Source: Rhizophlyctis rosea | Taxonomy: Eukaryota > Chytridiomycota > Chytridiomycetes > Rhizophlyctidales > Rhizophlyctidaceae | Direction of reading: 5' to 3' | Assembly: GCA_027596075.1 (NCBI GenBank) | Contig: JADGJC010000262.1 | Coordinates: 1 to 58,095 of the forward strand | DNA length: 58,095 nt | Shown here: positions 9,894 through 21,904 of the stretch, in pieces | Position numbering within the stretch: position 1 is the stretch's first letter | Layout of the letters: every line of letters begins with the position of its first letter | Notes under the pieces: model-generated | Database searches by the model: none | What the model saw: only the letters and a program-made list of their open reading frames with translations | Told to the model about the DNA's origin: nothing | Translations under genes and position numbers: made by a program

Positions 9894-11399
9894 TTGTGGG
9901 TGGGGTAGGGGTTCTTCGCTTTAGTTTTCCTGTTTTGTTCTTTGCTTTGGGGGTTTTTTCCCTGTGTTAGGAAGAGGGGAGTTGCTTCCAGGGGGAGTGT
10001 GGGGGTTGTCCTTGTCCATGTAGCATAGTTTGAAGTATTTCATTTTCCCTTTTCCTTTGTTTAAGAGTTTAAGAGCATGTTTTTCTTTCCTTTCATTTGT
10101 TGTTGTGCGTAGCGATGATTGCTTTCTTGAATTGGGACGGAGCGTTCACGGTCACATTTCCCACTTTCAAAAGTTTGAATGATGTTTGCCTTCGTCAAAG
10201 CATACTCATGGTACCATGCGTATGGACTTTTGAGAAAAGATTGCTACAAGACACCTTGTTACATTTCTCAATCACTTTTTTCTCATCTCGGTGACAACCT
10301 GCATATCAGAGAACCCCTTGATGCGTCCCACTCTCCCACAATACATTGATTCTCAGGTTTGGGGCGCGAGTTATTGTGTCAATCATCGCAATGGTCCAAT
10401 TCCAGGTATAACCGAGTCTTCGCAGGTAAGAATTTCCTATTCTTGCAAATGTTAGGGAGGAAAAAGTGATGCAAGCGTATAGCACGTAAATGGTTGACGA
10501 ATCTGCAAAATCCCTTGTATCTCGATTCTCTTCTCCTTCACCATTCTCGCAGCAGGGTCAGCATTTCTGTAGGAGGCATGGGTGGGTTGTTTTGGACTCG
10601 TATGGGACATTATTTCCGTAAGCTCCGTCTCGCAGGCTCTCTCTTACGTTGGAGCACTGCGCTACTAATTATGTTCCCCACCGACAACCTTATGTATAAT
10701 GCGGCGCCTTCACCATCGCCGGTCAAACACCTTTGTTCATTTTGTGCACCATGGCAGGATGCAGCTTGATATCGCACACACCTATGGTCTTTCTTGAGGG
10801 ATTGGCACCGATGAGCCACCATGAGAACCGGTTTATTACGGCTAGTGCAGTGGCGATCGCATTCATATTAAAAAATAAGTGAAGGAAGGACCCTTTTAAA
10901 GGGCAGACATTGTGGGCGACATTCGTGATTGAACAGGCGGAGCGCCCGATGATCGATGAGCTCTCGCCTACTTACTAGAAATGGGAATTTGGCGAGCTTC
11001 GCAAGACTCGCCCAGACCCTGTCAAAGATTCAAAATCCGACCGGGAGGACCCTGACTGACATTGCTTATTTCCGAGCCGTCGGGGCGTGAACCCTTTCCC
11101 AAGTGGGCAAGCTCTCTGTGTTTTTGACTTGCCCGTCTTGTGATACAGTGGCGTTGTGCATGACTGTGCCCGCAAGGTGCGGTGACTTCGGCTTTCTAAG
11201 CATTGGCCCGAGCTGTCAGTTTGTGGAACCCATGGTGTTTGGCGAGTTTTCGTTACACCATGCATGCGCACTTGCCCTTTGCTTCGAGCTCTTAGGTGGG
11301 ACTTCATAAATAACGGTCAAGCCAGATCAGGCCCCTCAAGTGTCAAGAATTTGTAACCTCCCTCATTTTGGACCAACTGTTCATAAACACATCATCACA
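9894..11399. other. Intergenic; 3' UTR of the 7581 gene and promoter of the 11400 gene
   Basis: T/G-rich sequence follows the stop at 9893. Short ORFs at 10097-10769 lack motifs. A perfect hairpin GGCGAG-CTTCGCAAGA-CTCGCC lies near 10992-11013. Nothing else is supported. Confidence 0.4.
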
Positions 11400-12071
11400 A
11401 TGGGCAAAGAAAGCATGAACGACACCGTGGTGGTCCCCATTGAACCCAACAACCGCTACCCACGCGAAGACTTTGAAGCGCGTCCAACATCTGCAGTACC
11501 ATCAGCATCTCTTGCATCCCCGTCATCAGCATCCCCATCCATTTACCCACCCGCACCCGTCGGCTACGCATCTATCCCGAGCCACTATGCCAAACCCCCC
11601 TTCAACCCAACAACTGACGGCGACTACATGGCCCACTTCTTCATCGCCTTCGGTACCGCCTGGATATGGGGTATTTTCACATTCTGCTGCTTCGCCTACC
11701 GTCCGCGTGGGAAAGCGAAGAACCTCTACCACGCCGCGGCGTTCTGTGCGGGGTGCGGTGCGCAGTATGTTTGTGTTGCGATTATATGCTTCGGGTTGAT
11801 GGCTCCGCATGCTTATGGCTACTTCGGGGCGATGGTTTTGGTGCCGGTTGGGTTGTTTTATACTGGGTTTGCGGTGGGGGCGTTCATGGCTTCGAGGCGG
11901 TATTGGGGGTTGTATGAGAAGATGATGGCGGGGCAGGGTGTGGGTGCCGCTGGTGGAGTAGTTTTGCCGCAGTATGCTCCGGTGCATGTGGGCGGTGTGG
12001 TGCCGGGCACTCATGCGGTGGGAGTGCCTGTTCTTGGTCAGTCATGGCAAAGTACGGCTCCGCTGGCGTGA
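11400..12071 (+). CDS. Three-helix membrane protein, unknown family
   Basis: The ATG at 11400 follows CATCATCACA. An upstream in-frame start would need a non-ATG codon, so it is rejected. The product is 223 residues. Residues 1-75 are disordered and rich in Pro, Ser and Ala. Three membrane segments follow: about 79-99 (FFIAFGTAWIWGIFTFCCFA), 112-134 (Cys-rich, CAGCGAQYVCVAIICFGLM) and 140-162 (FGAMVLVPVGLFYTGFAVGAF). A Gly/Val/His-rich tail ends SWQSTAPLA. The short loops suggest a small scaffold-like membrane protein, but no function is assigned. The last 30 codons and the 3' UTR were copied to 14964-15210, showing that this gene was a source of duplication. Confidence 0.8.
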   Translation: MGKESMNDTVVVPIEPNNRYPREDFEARPTSAVPSASLASPSSASPSIYPPAPVGYASIPSHYAKPPFNPTTDGDYMAHFFIAFGTAWIWGIFTFCCFAYRPRGKAKNLYHAAAFCAGCGAQYVCVAIICFGLMAPHAYGYFGAMVLVPVGLFYTGFAVGAFMASRRYWGLYEKMMAGQGVGAAGGVVLPQYAPVHVGGVVPGTHAVGVPVLGQSWQSTAPLA

Positions 12072-13206
12072 GCTGTACGTGGTTGTTGATCAATGTCTAC
12101 CTCATTCCTTGTTAGATCCTGTCTAGTAAATTCCGTTGTTTTATGTCCTCAGAACGTTCAGGACAATTCTTTCATGTAAATATGAAGTATACCCAGTTCA
12201 GTGACCATCAACGATTCCATCAATTCAACATTTACATATTGCATCATGAACTGTTCGTCAGCCCTTTCTCTTTCATTTCTGCGGCTAAGACAGCTCGCTC
12301 CCACCCAATTTTGAGCTCGGACCATATGCCCTGGCTTCGTGCTGCCATTAATCGGTGGCCAAGTCTGTGCGCCTTCATTGGGTATAAAGTCGTTGATTAC
12401 TTCCTCGCCCCGATCATCGAAAAGCCGCAGGTTGTCTTGACTGTAATGAGCTAGCAGAGCCAAAAGATGGCGTCATTTCCTCTAAAATCCGTTGGCACCC
12501 AGATGGTGGAGGCCTGAGAGTGCCATAAGGAGTTCAGGGGAATCGATTGCTGTTCAAAGAGGTTGTCCTGTTGTCCGCCATTGTCAAGAGCGTGGCAAGC
12601 TTTTTTTGCGTTATGTTTGTGGTTGGTTGTGAAGTCGTAGGGGTGCAGCACTTTTTCCAGCCGGCCATAGTGCAGTGTGAGCTTCATTCATCTAATCGGT
12701 CCATCGTCGAGAGGAGACCTGAACAGGGTTTACGTTGGAAGAGATGGCAGCTCCTTGACAAAGCCGCTGAAGCCCGTTGTAACTCTCTGCGTGGTTGGGA
12801 CAATTCGTGGTCGAGACGAGCTCAGATTGGCAGCCAAAAAATCGGTGTTAAACGTAGGCGACGTTCTCTGCACAACATATTAGCAGTTTTATCGAATGTG
12901 AACAAGACCATTGGACCATTGGTGAATTGAGGCACGGGGGATTCTCATGGGGTTTGTTTGTTTACGTAACAATCCATAAGACCATTTTGGGGCAAATCAT
13001 CAGCCCTGAGCCAGGGCGGCGAGTGTACGCGTGCCTTGTTTTTCGGATACCCAAAAACTCTATGAAAGGTAGGTGGGAAGCGTGAGTTGGGTTCATACCG
13101 TGGTGATACAGCTGTTCCTCCTCCCTTCTCCTCCTTCGGTCACCCATTATCGCAAGAAGAGATTGCCGCAACTCCCACTTCGTTGCAACAGTTTCAAGCA
13201 GTAGAT
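12072..13206. other. Intergenic between membrane-protein and F-box genes
   Basis: The first 150 bases are the 3' UTR of the gene ending at 12071, recognisable because they recur in decayed form at 15052-15210. Short ORFs at 12143-12930 have no motif. Codons upstream of 13207 are open but contain no ATG in frame. Confidence 0.4.
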
Positions 13207-14907
13207 ATGGACTCTCCAAACGACGGAACCTACCCGCTCTACAGGCACAGAAACACCCGTAGGCACAGAAACTTCCGTCCTCGCTCCATGAGTATGGACG
13301 CATCCAACATCCGCATTATCTCCTCCCTCCCCAGGAGTGAACTCCCCTCCTCCACCCGCCCTCTCACTGTTCTTCGGAACAAGTTGCACGACCTACCCAC
13401 TGAGCTGCTCACGCCAATATATAGCTATGTCGACATTCCCAGTCTCCTGCGCTGTGAACAAGTTTGCCACACCTGGTGCAACTTCATCCGCCGCGATGCC
13501 GTCGCCGAAATTTGGAAGTTCAAATTGGTCCTAGCCTTCCCGAAAGACTGCCTGCCCGTTTTATACGGTAATGAGAATTGGAGGGATGTAGCTTGTTTGC
13601 ATTTTGCGTTGGGACGGAGTGGTAGAATAGAGGATGGTGGGATGCCATTCGAAGAGTATAGGCCAGAGTTTGCAACTATGGGAAGGGCATCCGGAGGAGT
13701 GGTACGGGACCTTGTGCATGTAGCCACTCCGCTACCTGATGGGTTTGAGTATCTTCCTGCGAAGTCAACTGCACCTGCTTGCTTTCCCGATGGACAAGTG
13801 ATGTTGTGGGATGGTCTTACCAAACGATCAACACTGCAGACGTGGTTCACTCCGACGGCCATTCCGGATCGTAGTCTTACACACACCTCCCTAATACCAT
13901 CCTCGACACGGTCCGTCCTGTATACCCGCCCTTCAAGTCTCCTGGTTACAAGCTTTTCTTCTCCGCAGCCTTCTCCCAAATGCCTGCGAAACACCCTGTC
14001 CAGACCACCGTTTGACTGGGTCGAATTACCGTACGAGGACCAGTGTTGGGACGTACGTCACATTTGCGCCAACAGCATTGAGATTGCGCTGAACAGAGGT
14101 CCCATTCCCTCCACAATATGGACGTACACATCTACTACCGCCCTGCCTCAACGCTGTTTTCCCATCTCCGGCGAAAGAGTCAATCCAGACCATCTTGCAT
14201 TTAATGAAACCCTTATCGCCTGGTACAACAGTTACGACCGTCAGACACATACTCTTTCCTTAGCACGCATGCGCGATTCCACGATCCTTGCCCAAAAAGA
14301 CATTAAAGACATCTCACCTGACCTGAACCTGGACGCGCGTCCTTACCCCTCCATCGTCATGCCCACGGAAGTTGTCAAGTTGTTCATGACCCGCTTCTAT
14401 CTGTACGTTTTATTGAGCGATATTCAAGGACCAATATGGAAAGTCTACAACTTGTTGAATTTGAGCGAGGTGGAGGGCGCCTTGGATGGCATAACCTCCA
14501 TATTCCTCCGTGTGCACAACATTGTTGCGGCAAATGATGGAATGCTTTGGCCAAAATGGCATAGGCAGGATATGTGGGCGCAGACTGGGTGGATCGATCC
14601 TTTTACACGGAGGGTGATGCATTTGCCAAACTACTGGTGTGAGTATTTATGCTAATTTCTTTTTCATGTTTTTGTGGTTCCAACAGATACATGATTGATA
14701 TTAAACTCTTTTCATATTTGTTTTCATAATTTTGTAGTGGATGACCGGTCAAATGGAAAGGAGGGGCATTGGGCTATGATCCGTGAATATGAAGTGGATA
14801 ACGAAGGGCGGCGGACGGGGCGGCCAGGTGTGAATAGGGTCTTGTTCAGGCCGATTGATGGGAAGTTGGGGAAGGTGTCGGAGGGTGGTGGGTGTGTGGT
14901 ATGTTAG
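13207..14907 (+). CDS. F-box protein
   Basis: Two exons, 13207-14638 and 14738-14907, are joined across a 99-base intron (GTGAGT..TTGTAG, phase 1), giving 533 residues. After a basic Ser/Arg-rich start, an F-box motif lies near residues 58-103: LHDLPTELLTPIYSYVDIPS, then LLRCEQVCHTWCNFI. F-box proteins hold substrates for the SCF ubiquitin ligase through Skp1. The rest (about 420 residues) has Trp- and Tyr-rich strands spaced like a beta-propeller-type substrate region (for example WVELPYEDQCWDVRH, GPIWKVYNLLNLSE), but I cannot name the repeat. The first exon runs into a stop soon after the donor, so the second exon is needed for a sensible C-terminus. Confidence 0.85.
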
Positions 14908-14963
14908 AAGACGCAGCGGGTCAAGCCTATCTGGTCTCAACCTGACGGGAAGTTGATCACATT

Positions 14964-15210
14964 CGTGTGGGTGGTGCAATCCCTGGTGGTCATGCGGTGG
15001 GGGCTCCTGTTGTTGTTAAGCCATGGCAAAGTACGGCTCCGCTGGCGTGAGCCGCCTTGTCCAGGGATGTAGTACGGCTCCGCTGGCGTGAGTCGCACGT
15101 ACTTGTTCAGGGATGTTTACCTCATCCTCGTTACGAGCATATCTATGAAGATTCTTTGAATGCCGAGACAGTCTTTCCGGTGAATATAATGTATACCCAG
15201 TTTCGCATGA
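14964..15210 (+). pseudogene. Duplicated and decayed 3' end of the 11400-12071 gene
   Basis: This stretch repeats the last codons, stop and 3' UTR of the membrane-protein gene. CATGCGGTGGG..., then CATGGCAAAGTACGGCTCCG with the stop, then ...TACCTCAT... and TGTATACCCAGTT all recur in the same order and orientation. The 22-base block around the stop is present perfectly at 12051-12072, 15030-15051 and 15071-15092, so the copy also suffered a 41-base internal tandem duplication. No start or membrane segments are included, so it cannot code for the protein. It lies just after the F-box gene stop and may supply part of its 3' UTR. Confidence 0.8.
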
Positions 15211-15655
15211 TTTCAGTTGGGGAACGGGTGGGGCGTAGAAGGACGCGACTTTGAGAGGGCCGTCGAAAGCTGTCGAAGGAGAAGGGGTGTTTGCTGATGT
15301 GATGGGAGTAGTTTGGTTACATTCTCTTTTGGAACGGAAACTTTGCCCATGCGATTCCTTGGGGTTTGTAAGGTCGGGAGGGATCATAATGAGTAGGATG
15401 CCATAAACAGCTATAAACTTCCGAAGTTGTCTCACTGTCTTCTCCACAAATCGATATTTTGAGCCAGGCATACCTATATTGTTTGTCAACGACTTTGGCG
15501 TTTTTCAACACGTACACAGACGTTTCTCTATTACTCCATGAGAAGCAAAAATCCGTCTTAATCTATCGGCGCTAATGTTCTACCCTCTGACTACAGAGTT
15601 ACAGCTGGTTGCGCTATGCTCTATTGACAACCTTGTATATTGTCGTCAGCTAAAC
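15211..15655. other. Intergenic, nothing seen
   Basis: This is the gap between the duplicated tail and the end of the minus-strand superoxide dismutase gene. It is A/T-rich and no ORF has a motif. Confidence 0.4.
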
Positions 15656-18226
15656 TTAGTAGATGATGGGGACCGTGCTGGTGGTGGTAGTCTTCTTCTT
15701 GTAACACTTGGTCTTACTGCAATTGTGATGAATGAGGGAAGATTTGGTTATTAGATGAGACAGGACTATAATCAATTTCAAAAGGGCCAGTGGGATGGCA
15801 AAAACAACTTACGTGTATGCAGGAACGGTCTCGGTAGGGACGGGAGTGGTCTCTTCCTCGCTGTAGCCAGTCTCGGTCTCGGTGGCGACAGGGGTGGTTT
15901 CCTCAGTGACCGTCTCGTAAGTCTCGGTTTCTGTGGCGACAGGAGTGGTCTCTTCGCCGTAGGATGGGGCGGTCTCGGTGGCGACGGGAGTGGTCTCCTC
16001 CTCAGTGATGCTTTCGTAGGTTTCGGTTTCGGTCGCGACGGGAGTAGTTGCTTCGCCGTAGGATGGGGCGGTCTCTGTTTCGGTAGCAACAGGGGTGGTT
16101 TCTTCGCCGTAGGAGGGAGCGGTCTCGGTCTCGGTGGCGACAGGTGTGGTTTCCTCTGGTTTGCCGTAACTGGGGGCGGAGTAGGTTTCGGTCTCGGTGG
16201 CAACAGGAGTAGTCTCCTCGCTGTAGGAGGGAGCAGTCTCAGTTTCGGTGGCGGTGGCAACAGGAGTAGTCTCCTCAGGTTTGCCGTAGCTGGGGGCGGA
16301 GTGAGTTTCCGTCTCAGTGGCGACTGGAGTGGTCTCTTCACCGTACGAGGGAGCAGTCTTGGTTTCGGTTGCAACGGGAGTTGTTTCTTCCTCATAGGTC
16401 TCGGTCTCGGTCTCAGTGGCGACAGGAGTCGTTTCCTCGTACTTGTCATAGCCAGAGTCTGAGGAGGACTCGGTTTCGGTGGCGACAGGGGTGGTTTCCT
16501 CATAGGTCTCTTCCTCAGTTTCGGTCTCGGTGGCGACGGGGGTGGTTTCCTCATAGGTCTCTTCCTCAGTTTCGGTCTCGGTGGCGACGGGGGTGGTTTC
16601 CTCGTAAGTTTCGGTCTCGGTGGCAACAGGGGTGGTAACTTCGGGGATGTAGTAGCCGGGAGCGGAAGTGCTGGTCTCAGTTGCATCAACATATGAGTCT
16701 GTCTCGGACGCAATCTGGGTGGGCTCATAGGTAGCAGTAGCAGTGGTGGGAGGTACTTCGTCAGGGATACCGACAGCAGTCCTGTTAGCTACACCAATGA
16801 CGCCCTGCGCGAACCTCCTGCCAGCATTGCCTGTGGTAGGGCTAACGCAATCATCCTGCAACTCGTGCACGACGACGGCACGGCCGTAGATGGCAGTTTC
16901 GGCACTGGGGTCGAGAGAGATCAAGTCGCTTTCCAACGTTGTGATCACAGCACCAGTGTCATCGGCTTGGATGTTGCCAAAGTCACCAGCATGACGTTCT
17001 TCACCCGCGGTAGTAGGGCAGCTGTGGTTTTTGCCATAGGGGTTGAAGTGACCTCCGAGGGCGGTGCCGTCGACGGAGGAAAGGTTTCCGAAAGAGTGAA
17101 TGTGGAAGCCATGGATGGATTTGGGCTCAAAGCCGGTGAGGTTGAGGTGCAGGAAGGTGCTTTTGGTGTCGGTGGTGAAGGTGACGGTGCCGGTGATGCT
17201 GAAGTTGGTGGAGATGGTGGTGGGGGTGAGGACGGCACGGGCGGCGAGGCCGAGGGTGCGGCGGGAGGGGCGGGAGGGGTTCGCCTTGCCGGTGAAGTCT
17301 GTTGGGTGTGAGTGTTAGGAAAAGATTCATTCCTCAGAGTGTCATCCAACACCTACTGGTTGCGAGCCCAATGACTCCCTGAGCGAAACGGCCGCCAGCG
17401 TTGCCGGTAGGTTGAGTGACGCAATCTAAGTTGTAATCAACATAACAATGAGTCCAAAGGTCATTGCCAATCAACATGCAACACTCCAACTTTGCATCAA
17501 GTGACTCACCGTCAGCCTTCTCGTGCACAATGATACCCCTTCCAAAGATAGAGTCGGGCTCTCCAGGTACCAAGCTAGCCTTCACATACTTTGTAACCTG
17601 AACTTTCCCTTCCGCATCGGCCTGGACATTGCCAATATCACCAGCATGGCGGACGGTGCTGTTGTCGCATGCATGAGTGGTGTTGAAAGGGTTGAAGTGT
17701 CCACCGGTGGCGAGACCCTTGGGGTCAGAAATGTCGCCGAAAGCGTGGATGTGGAAACCGTGCTCGCTGTTAGGGGCAAGGTTTTCGAGGGAGATGTCGA
17801 CCCGGACGTCTGGGTTGTCGCCAGAGGGTGGGGAGAAGATGATTTTGCCGGTGACGGTGGAGGAGGAGGCGGGCGTGAGAACGGCGATGGCTTGGGGTTC
17901 TGACAGTCAAGTGCATTTGAGGTGTTAAACATTTGATTGGTGTCCGTATTCTTCGTCGGTAAGCCGTGCACTCCCCATTCCCCCCTTCCTACCCCTTTCC
18001 CCTATCCCACCCCCACCCCCAACCCTCAACCCCAACCCTCTTCTCCCCCTCCCCCGACCCCAACCAGCTCCTCCTCCCCTGACTCAATCCACCCTCCTCC
18101 ATCAGCAATCCAACAACCGCAGGCAACATGCAATAAACAACCAATTCCAATCTTACCAGCAATGGCGCCACTGAGTGCGAAGGAGCCCGCAAGGGCGGCC
18201 AGACCGACTGTGAGGAATCCACGCAT
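15656..18226 (-). CDS. Secreted two-domain Cu/Zn superoxide dismutase with Thr/Glu repeat stalk
   Basis: Five exons are 18226-18157, 17899-17510, 17425-17357, 17298-15813 and 15716-15656. All junctions keep frame and the product is 691 residues. A signal peptide (MRGFLTVGLAALAGSFALSG) is followed by two complete Cu/Zn SOD domains. Domain 1 (about 25-175) has HGFHIHAFGD, GGHFNP, RHAGDIGN and VHEKADDC...GNAGGRFAQG. Domain 2 (about 190-330) has HGFHIHSFGN, GGHFNP, RHAGDFGN and VVVHELQDDC...GNAGRRFAQG. So the copper and zinc His/Asp ligands, the disulfide Cys and the active-site Arg are present in both. A stalk of about 330 residues repeats ETTPVATETE-like units, then a short basic tail (TKTKCYKKK) ends the protein. 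It converts superoxide outside the cell; the stalk suggests wall or surface display. No GPI signal is obvious. Confidence 0.93.
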
Positions 18227-20311
18227 CTCGATGAGTGTCTAGCTGTGAACCGTGATAGAAGTTCGATTGATGAGATCTTTGGGTGGTAGGGAATGATCAG
18301 CGAAAGTTTTAACCCTTTCGCGCCGTCTATTGAGGTCAGGCAGAGGCAACCGCTCAAGACATGCGTGCAAGCTTCTGTCCTTATATGTCAAAAAGCTTCG
18401 CAACAGCATTACATAACCCCAGCAGCGCGAATGTATTGGGGACCATGACCATGCACCGACCGGAGAGGGCGGAGGAAAGCGGCCACCTTGCATGCGATGA
18501 CCAAAAGGGCAAAACAGTATGTATGCCGCACTCTGAGTCAATATACCTACCTGGGTATGTCAATGATATGTACAGGCCCGCCTGTACTGGTATAGTAGGT
18601 TTTGTTGAGGAAAAGTTCGAAGAAGTGCAGATGCGCAGCAAGGATTTTATGACAATCCACATTGCGCAAACAATCCTCCGCCTTGCAAAGACGGAATGGT
18701 CGGCGCCGGATTTCATCCGAAACGACAACTCGGTGCGGATGGAACATCATGTCCTTCTGTGGTTCACCAGCACAATTTCTCGGATGCATATTGTACCGCA
18801 GTCGTACCGCCCCGTTTTTGACTCCACATGGTTGTAGTTTGCGCTGCATATAAAGTTGCTATGAAGGTGGATGTGGGTTTTTGTGCTAGTTGCAGAATGG
18901 CTGGTGAATAAGCTTTTGGACTGTGCGGAGGTCGCACACCGTCGTGGGCCAGCAATTTAGTGGCACAGATATGGTACCAGCTCCGATCGGTAAGCCGACA
19001 AGCCAGAATGAGGACCCCCTCAGTCGGACGCGCATCATATATTGGCTGATTATTGTTCATGGGCGCAGATGTCCCAGAGTTGTTTTGTATTCCCTCGAAG
19101 GATCATGGCGTGAAGGGAAGATACTGAAGTTGGTCAACGAGGGATTTTTGCGCCCACTGTCCCATGCAAAGTCTCTGCCTACTATACACTTCCACGCTGC
19201 TTTGCAGGGAGAGGGAAGAAGGTTTTATGGGGGACCGCTAACGAAGGCGTTAGTGACAATATTTATTAGGGCAAAACGTTCACTGGTCAATCGGTTGGAT
19301 GGAGTGAACCTGGTGAAACTCATAACACACTACAGCGCGAAAGCGTCGGAATTCATGTTATAAACCAATGCCTCACAACCATCCTCGCAATATGCCTTTT
19401 GTATGACTGTTTGTGACCCAGCGATGTGCAATCACCACAAACTCTTAACAAGCCTGACACCTTGTCACTGATGCAATAACTTAGTGGGAACAGGGTCAAA
19501 ATGGCTCCCAGGAGATCATGAGATTTTATTCCTCAAGCCCATTCCGCAAGGGCTTAATTTTCAAAAGCAATTTTTCCAGAAATGCGCCGTCGCAAATGAT
19601 TTTGAACTCCAATGTTCAATGTCACTGAATGAGTGTGGGGTTTCTCGAGTGCATGGGTACTTATATCCTTGTTCACCCTGACGCACCAGCTGCTGCTGTG
19701 CTGCGCAGTGCGAGGGGGATAGCGAGTATTTATTATGGACGTGTGTCAGGGTCCATAGTAACAAGCGCCACTTTGACACTGTCACAGGAAAACGCGTGAC
19801 GGAGCCATTCTCCGTGAGTCCGTGTATTCCCGCATTCCCATTTACGGATCTAATTGGCCCGGGCCCAACCCTCACAGCACCAATAACATGCTGCGCAAGC
19901 CATGTGCAATTAGGACTACAATTCCATAGGGTTGACAGATTGACGTTACGCCAAGTCCCATTGTGGGCAGAGCCCAGAAGCGTGAGCTGCTTTTTTATGT
20001 TTTTGCAATGAAGGGAAGCTCCTGAGGAACCTATCACCGAACGCAAGGAGGGGGGCTTGTCTTGCATGTGTGGCTCATCGCACCATTATAACCACCCTCA
20101 CGTCTCCCACTCACATCACTTGCACAACTACCAAAGGAAAGAGAAGGGCGCAAGAGCCACGGCAACAAAAAGGCAGTCTACCTCACCTTCCCCCTCATCC
20201 TCGCAAAACAAGTCACATTCACAGACCAACATTTTCGATACCTCAACCTGCTGTTGTCCAATTATCCATCTTGCAAGCAAATAGTATTCCTCACATTACC
20301 AACTCACACCA
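18227..20311. other. Long intergenic stretch, divergent promoters
   Basis: This lies between the superoxide dismutase start (minus) and the 20312 gene (plus), so it should hold both promoters. ORFs of up to 158 codons overlap in conflicting frames and show no motif. The last 250 bases are A/C-rich, like the leader of a gene. Confidence 0.4.
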
Positions 20312-21067
20312 ATGTACACCTCACGTCGAGACTTGTATTCAGACTCGCCCCCACGCGAGAGATCTTACTCCATGTATCTACCGCGCGAAGACATGCCATC
20401 TGAACAAATCCAAAGACCACACTCCTTCTACGGATCAACCCATACCCATATACCCATCATGCCACCGCGGCGTCCTCCAACTCCTCCACGTACCCCCTCC
20501 CCTCACAGGCGTCCGCGCCAGCATTCAATGCTAGCTACTATCCCTGCAGGATCCCTGTCACCTTCCTTCCTCCCTACTCCTGTCCGATCTTCCTCCCTCC
20601 GTGGTCGCAACCGTTTGCCCTCCCCGCAGCGATCATACACCGAACCAGCTCACTTCGATCATTTGAGCCACTTGGACCAATACAGTCGATCGCCACCCCT
20701 CTCTCCTCGCTCGCCATACATCCATCACAGATCCATGTCGCCCCTCCCAATGTCCCCTGTTATCTCCCCAGCGGCCCGCTACGAAGCTGTCATGCCAGAC
20801 TTTAGTCTGTCCGGTCGCTCTTCCCCAACTCCGTGGATGTCTTCCCCTCGTCTGTCTGCGCGGTCGCCGTCGCCTACTGCTATGATGCCTTTCAACATTG
20901 GTGTAGGGATTGGGATGGGGTTGGAGAGTATTCCGGAGGATCGACCGGCGGCTGCTAGTCCTTTGCCATGGGCTGAACCGGGGACTGTGGGGAAGGTCCA
21001 GAAGGAGGGTGGGAAGGATGTTGCAAAGGATTTGGGGACTATTGAGGAGGGAGAGGAGGATGAGTGA
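20312..21067 (+). CDS. Ser/Pro/Arg-rich disordered protein
   Basis: The ATG at 20312 follows CTCACACCA. The 251-residue product has no hydrophobic core. It is rich in SP, SPR and RSP steps (RRPPTPPRTPSPHRRP, SRSPPLSPRSP, SARSPSP), which are good substrates for proline-directed and SR-type kinases. The C-terminus is acidic (GTIEEGEEDE). A short segment (PAARYEAVMPDFSLSGRSSP) might be a binding motif. No domain is recognised. Composition and a clean leader support a real gene, perhaps a regulatory or RNA-linked disordered protein; that role is only a guess from composition. Confidence 0.65.
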   Translation: MYTSRRDLYSDSPPRERSYSMYLPREDMPSEQIQRPHSFYGSTHTHIPIMPPRRPPTPPRTPSPHRRPRQHSMLATIPAGSLSPSFLPTPVRSSSLRGRNRLPSPQRSYTEPAHFDHLSHLDQYSRSPPLSPRSPYIHHRSMSPLPMSPVISPAARYEAVMPDFSLSGRSSPTPWMSSPRLSARSPSPTAMMPFNIGVGIGMGLESIPEDRPAAASPLPWAEPGTVGKVQKEGGKDVAKDLGTIEEGEEDE

Positions 21068-21904
21068 GTGGGAGGCGACTGGCGGGATGCCGTTTTAAGT
21101 TGATGGGAGATGAAAATAGGGAGTATGTTTAGATAGAAATCGTGCCTCATGAGAAACCGGATGGGAAGGGACATGGTGGGTGGCGGAGGGGCAGAGTGGG
21201 AATATCAGCGACTGGGATACCTGTACAAATTTCACAAGCTCGGCTGGGCAAACCAAAATCTATGAGGTAGAGAATGGGCGGGTGATGATGAACCTCAAAT
21301 CAACAACAATCTGTTGTTCTATGTAGTATAAAAACACTTTTTTTTTGCCTTTTGTCTTGTTCATACTTCCTTTTTGTAATTAAAAAAATCACAAAATACA
21401 GACGGGGATTGATGGGTGGGTGGGTGTTAGCGAAATGAAAGTTTGTGCATGTGCGTTTGGGTTTGTTGTGGTAGTCCTTGATGGAGGTGGTGCTGGGCGG
21501 GGAGCCAACTCTTTGCTGTGGAACGTGAATCATTGACAGAAACACACGGCGGAAGCAGTGGATGTGTGCTCTGATGTTGGTTTACTTTGGCGTCTCATTG
21601 CAGGAGGGCAGTTTGAGTGCTGATCTTATCATAGTGATGGGGCAATGCTAACGCACGTATGTACCCTACATTTCTCACTACGTACCGTATGTGCTGTGTT
21701 TACCGGCCCAGCGGCCTTAACAGCTGCGTGCTTCTTCCGTCCACCATCATATCGTCTCCCGAACACATATCCACATCTACAGGACGCAAGTACCAAACCA
21801 TCACACACCCTCCCTTCGCACATTGTAGTCGATTGCTAAAATGTTTGATATACTTTGTACATGTGGTCTTTCCGGTTTGTTAAAGTATATACAAAAACGA
21901 GGCA
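21068..21904. other. Intergenic between convergent genes
   Basis: This holds the two 3' UTRs of genes that end at 21067 (plus) and 21905 (minus). T-rich and A-rich runs lie near 21336-21390. No gene is seen. Confidence 0.45.

Noticed and set aside
15755..16728. Long ORFs on both strands over the superoxide dismutase stalk
   Set aside because: They are frame shadows of the ETTPVATETE repeat, which leaves several frames free of stops.
18361..19363. ORFs of 146-158 codons between the SOD and 20312 genes
   Set aside because: Composition looks random, no domain is seen, and opposite-strand ORFs of equal length overlap.
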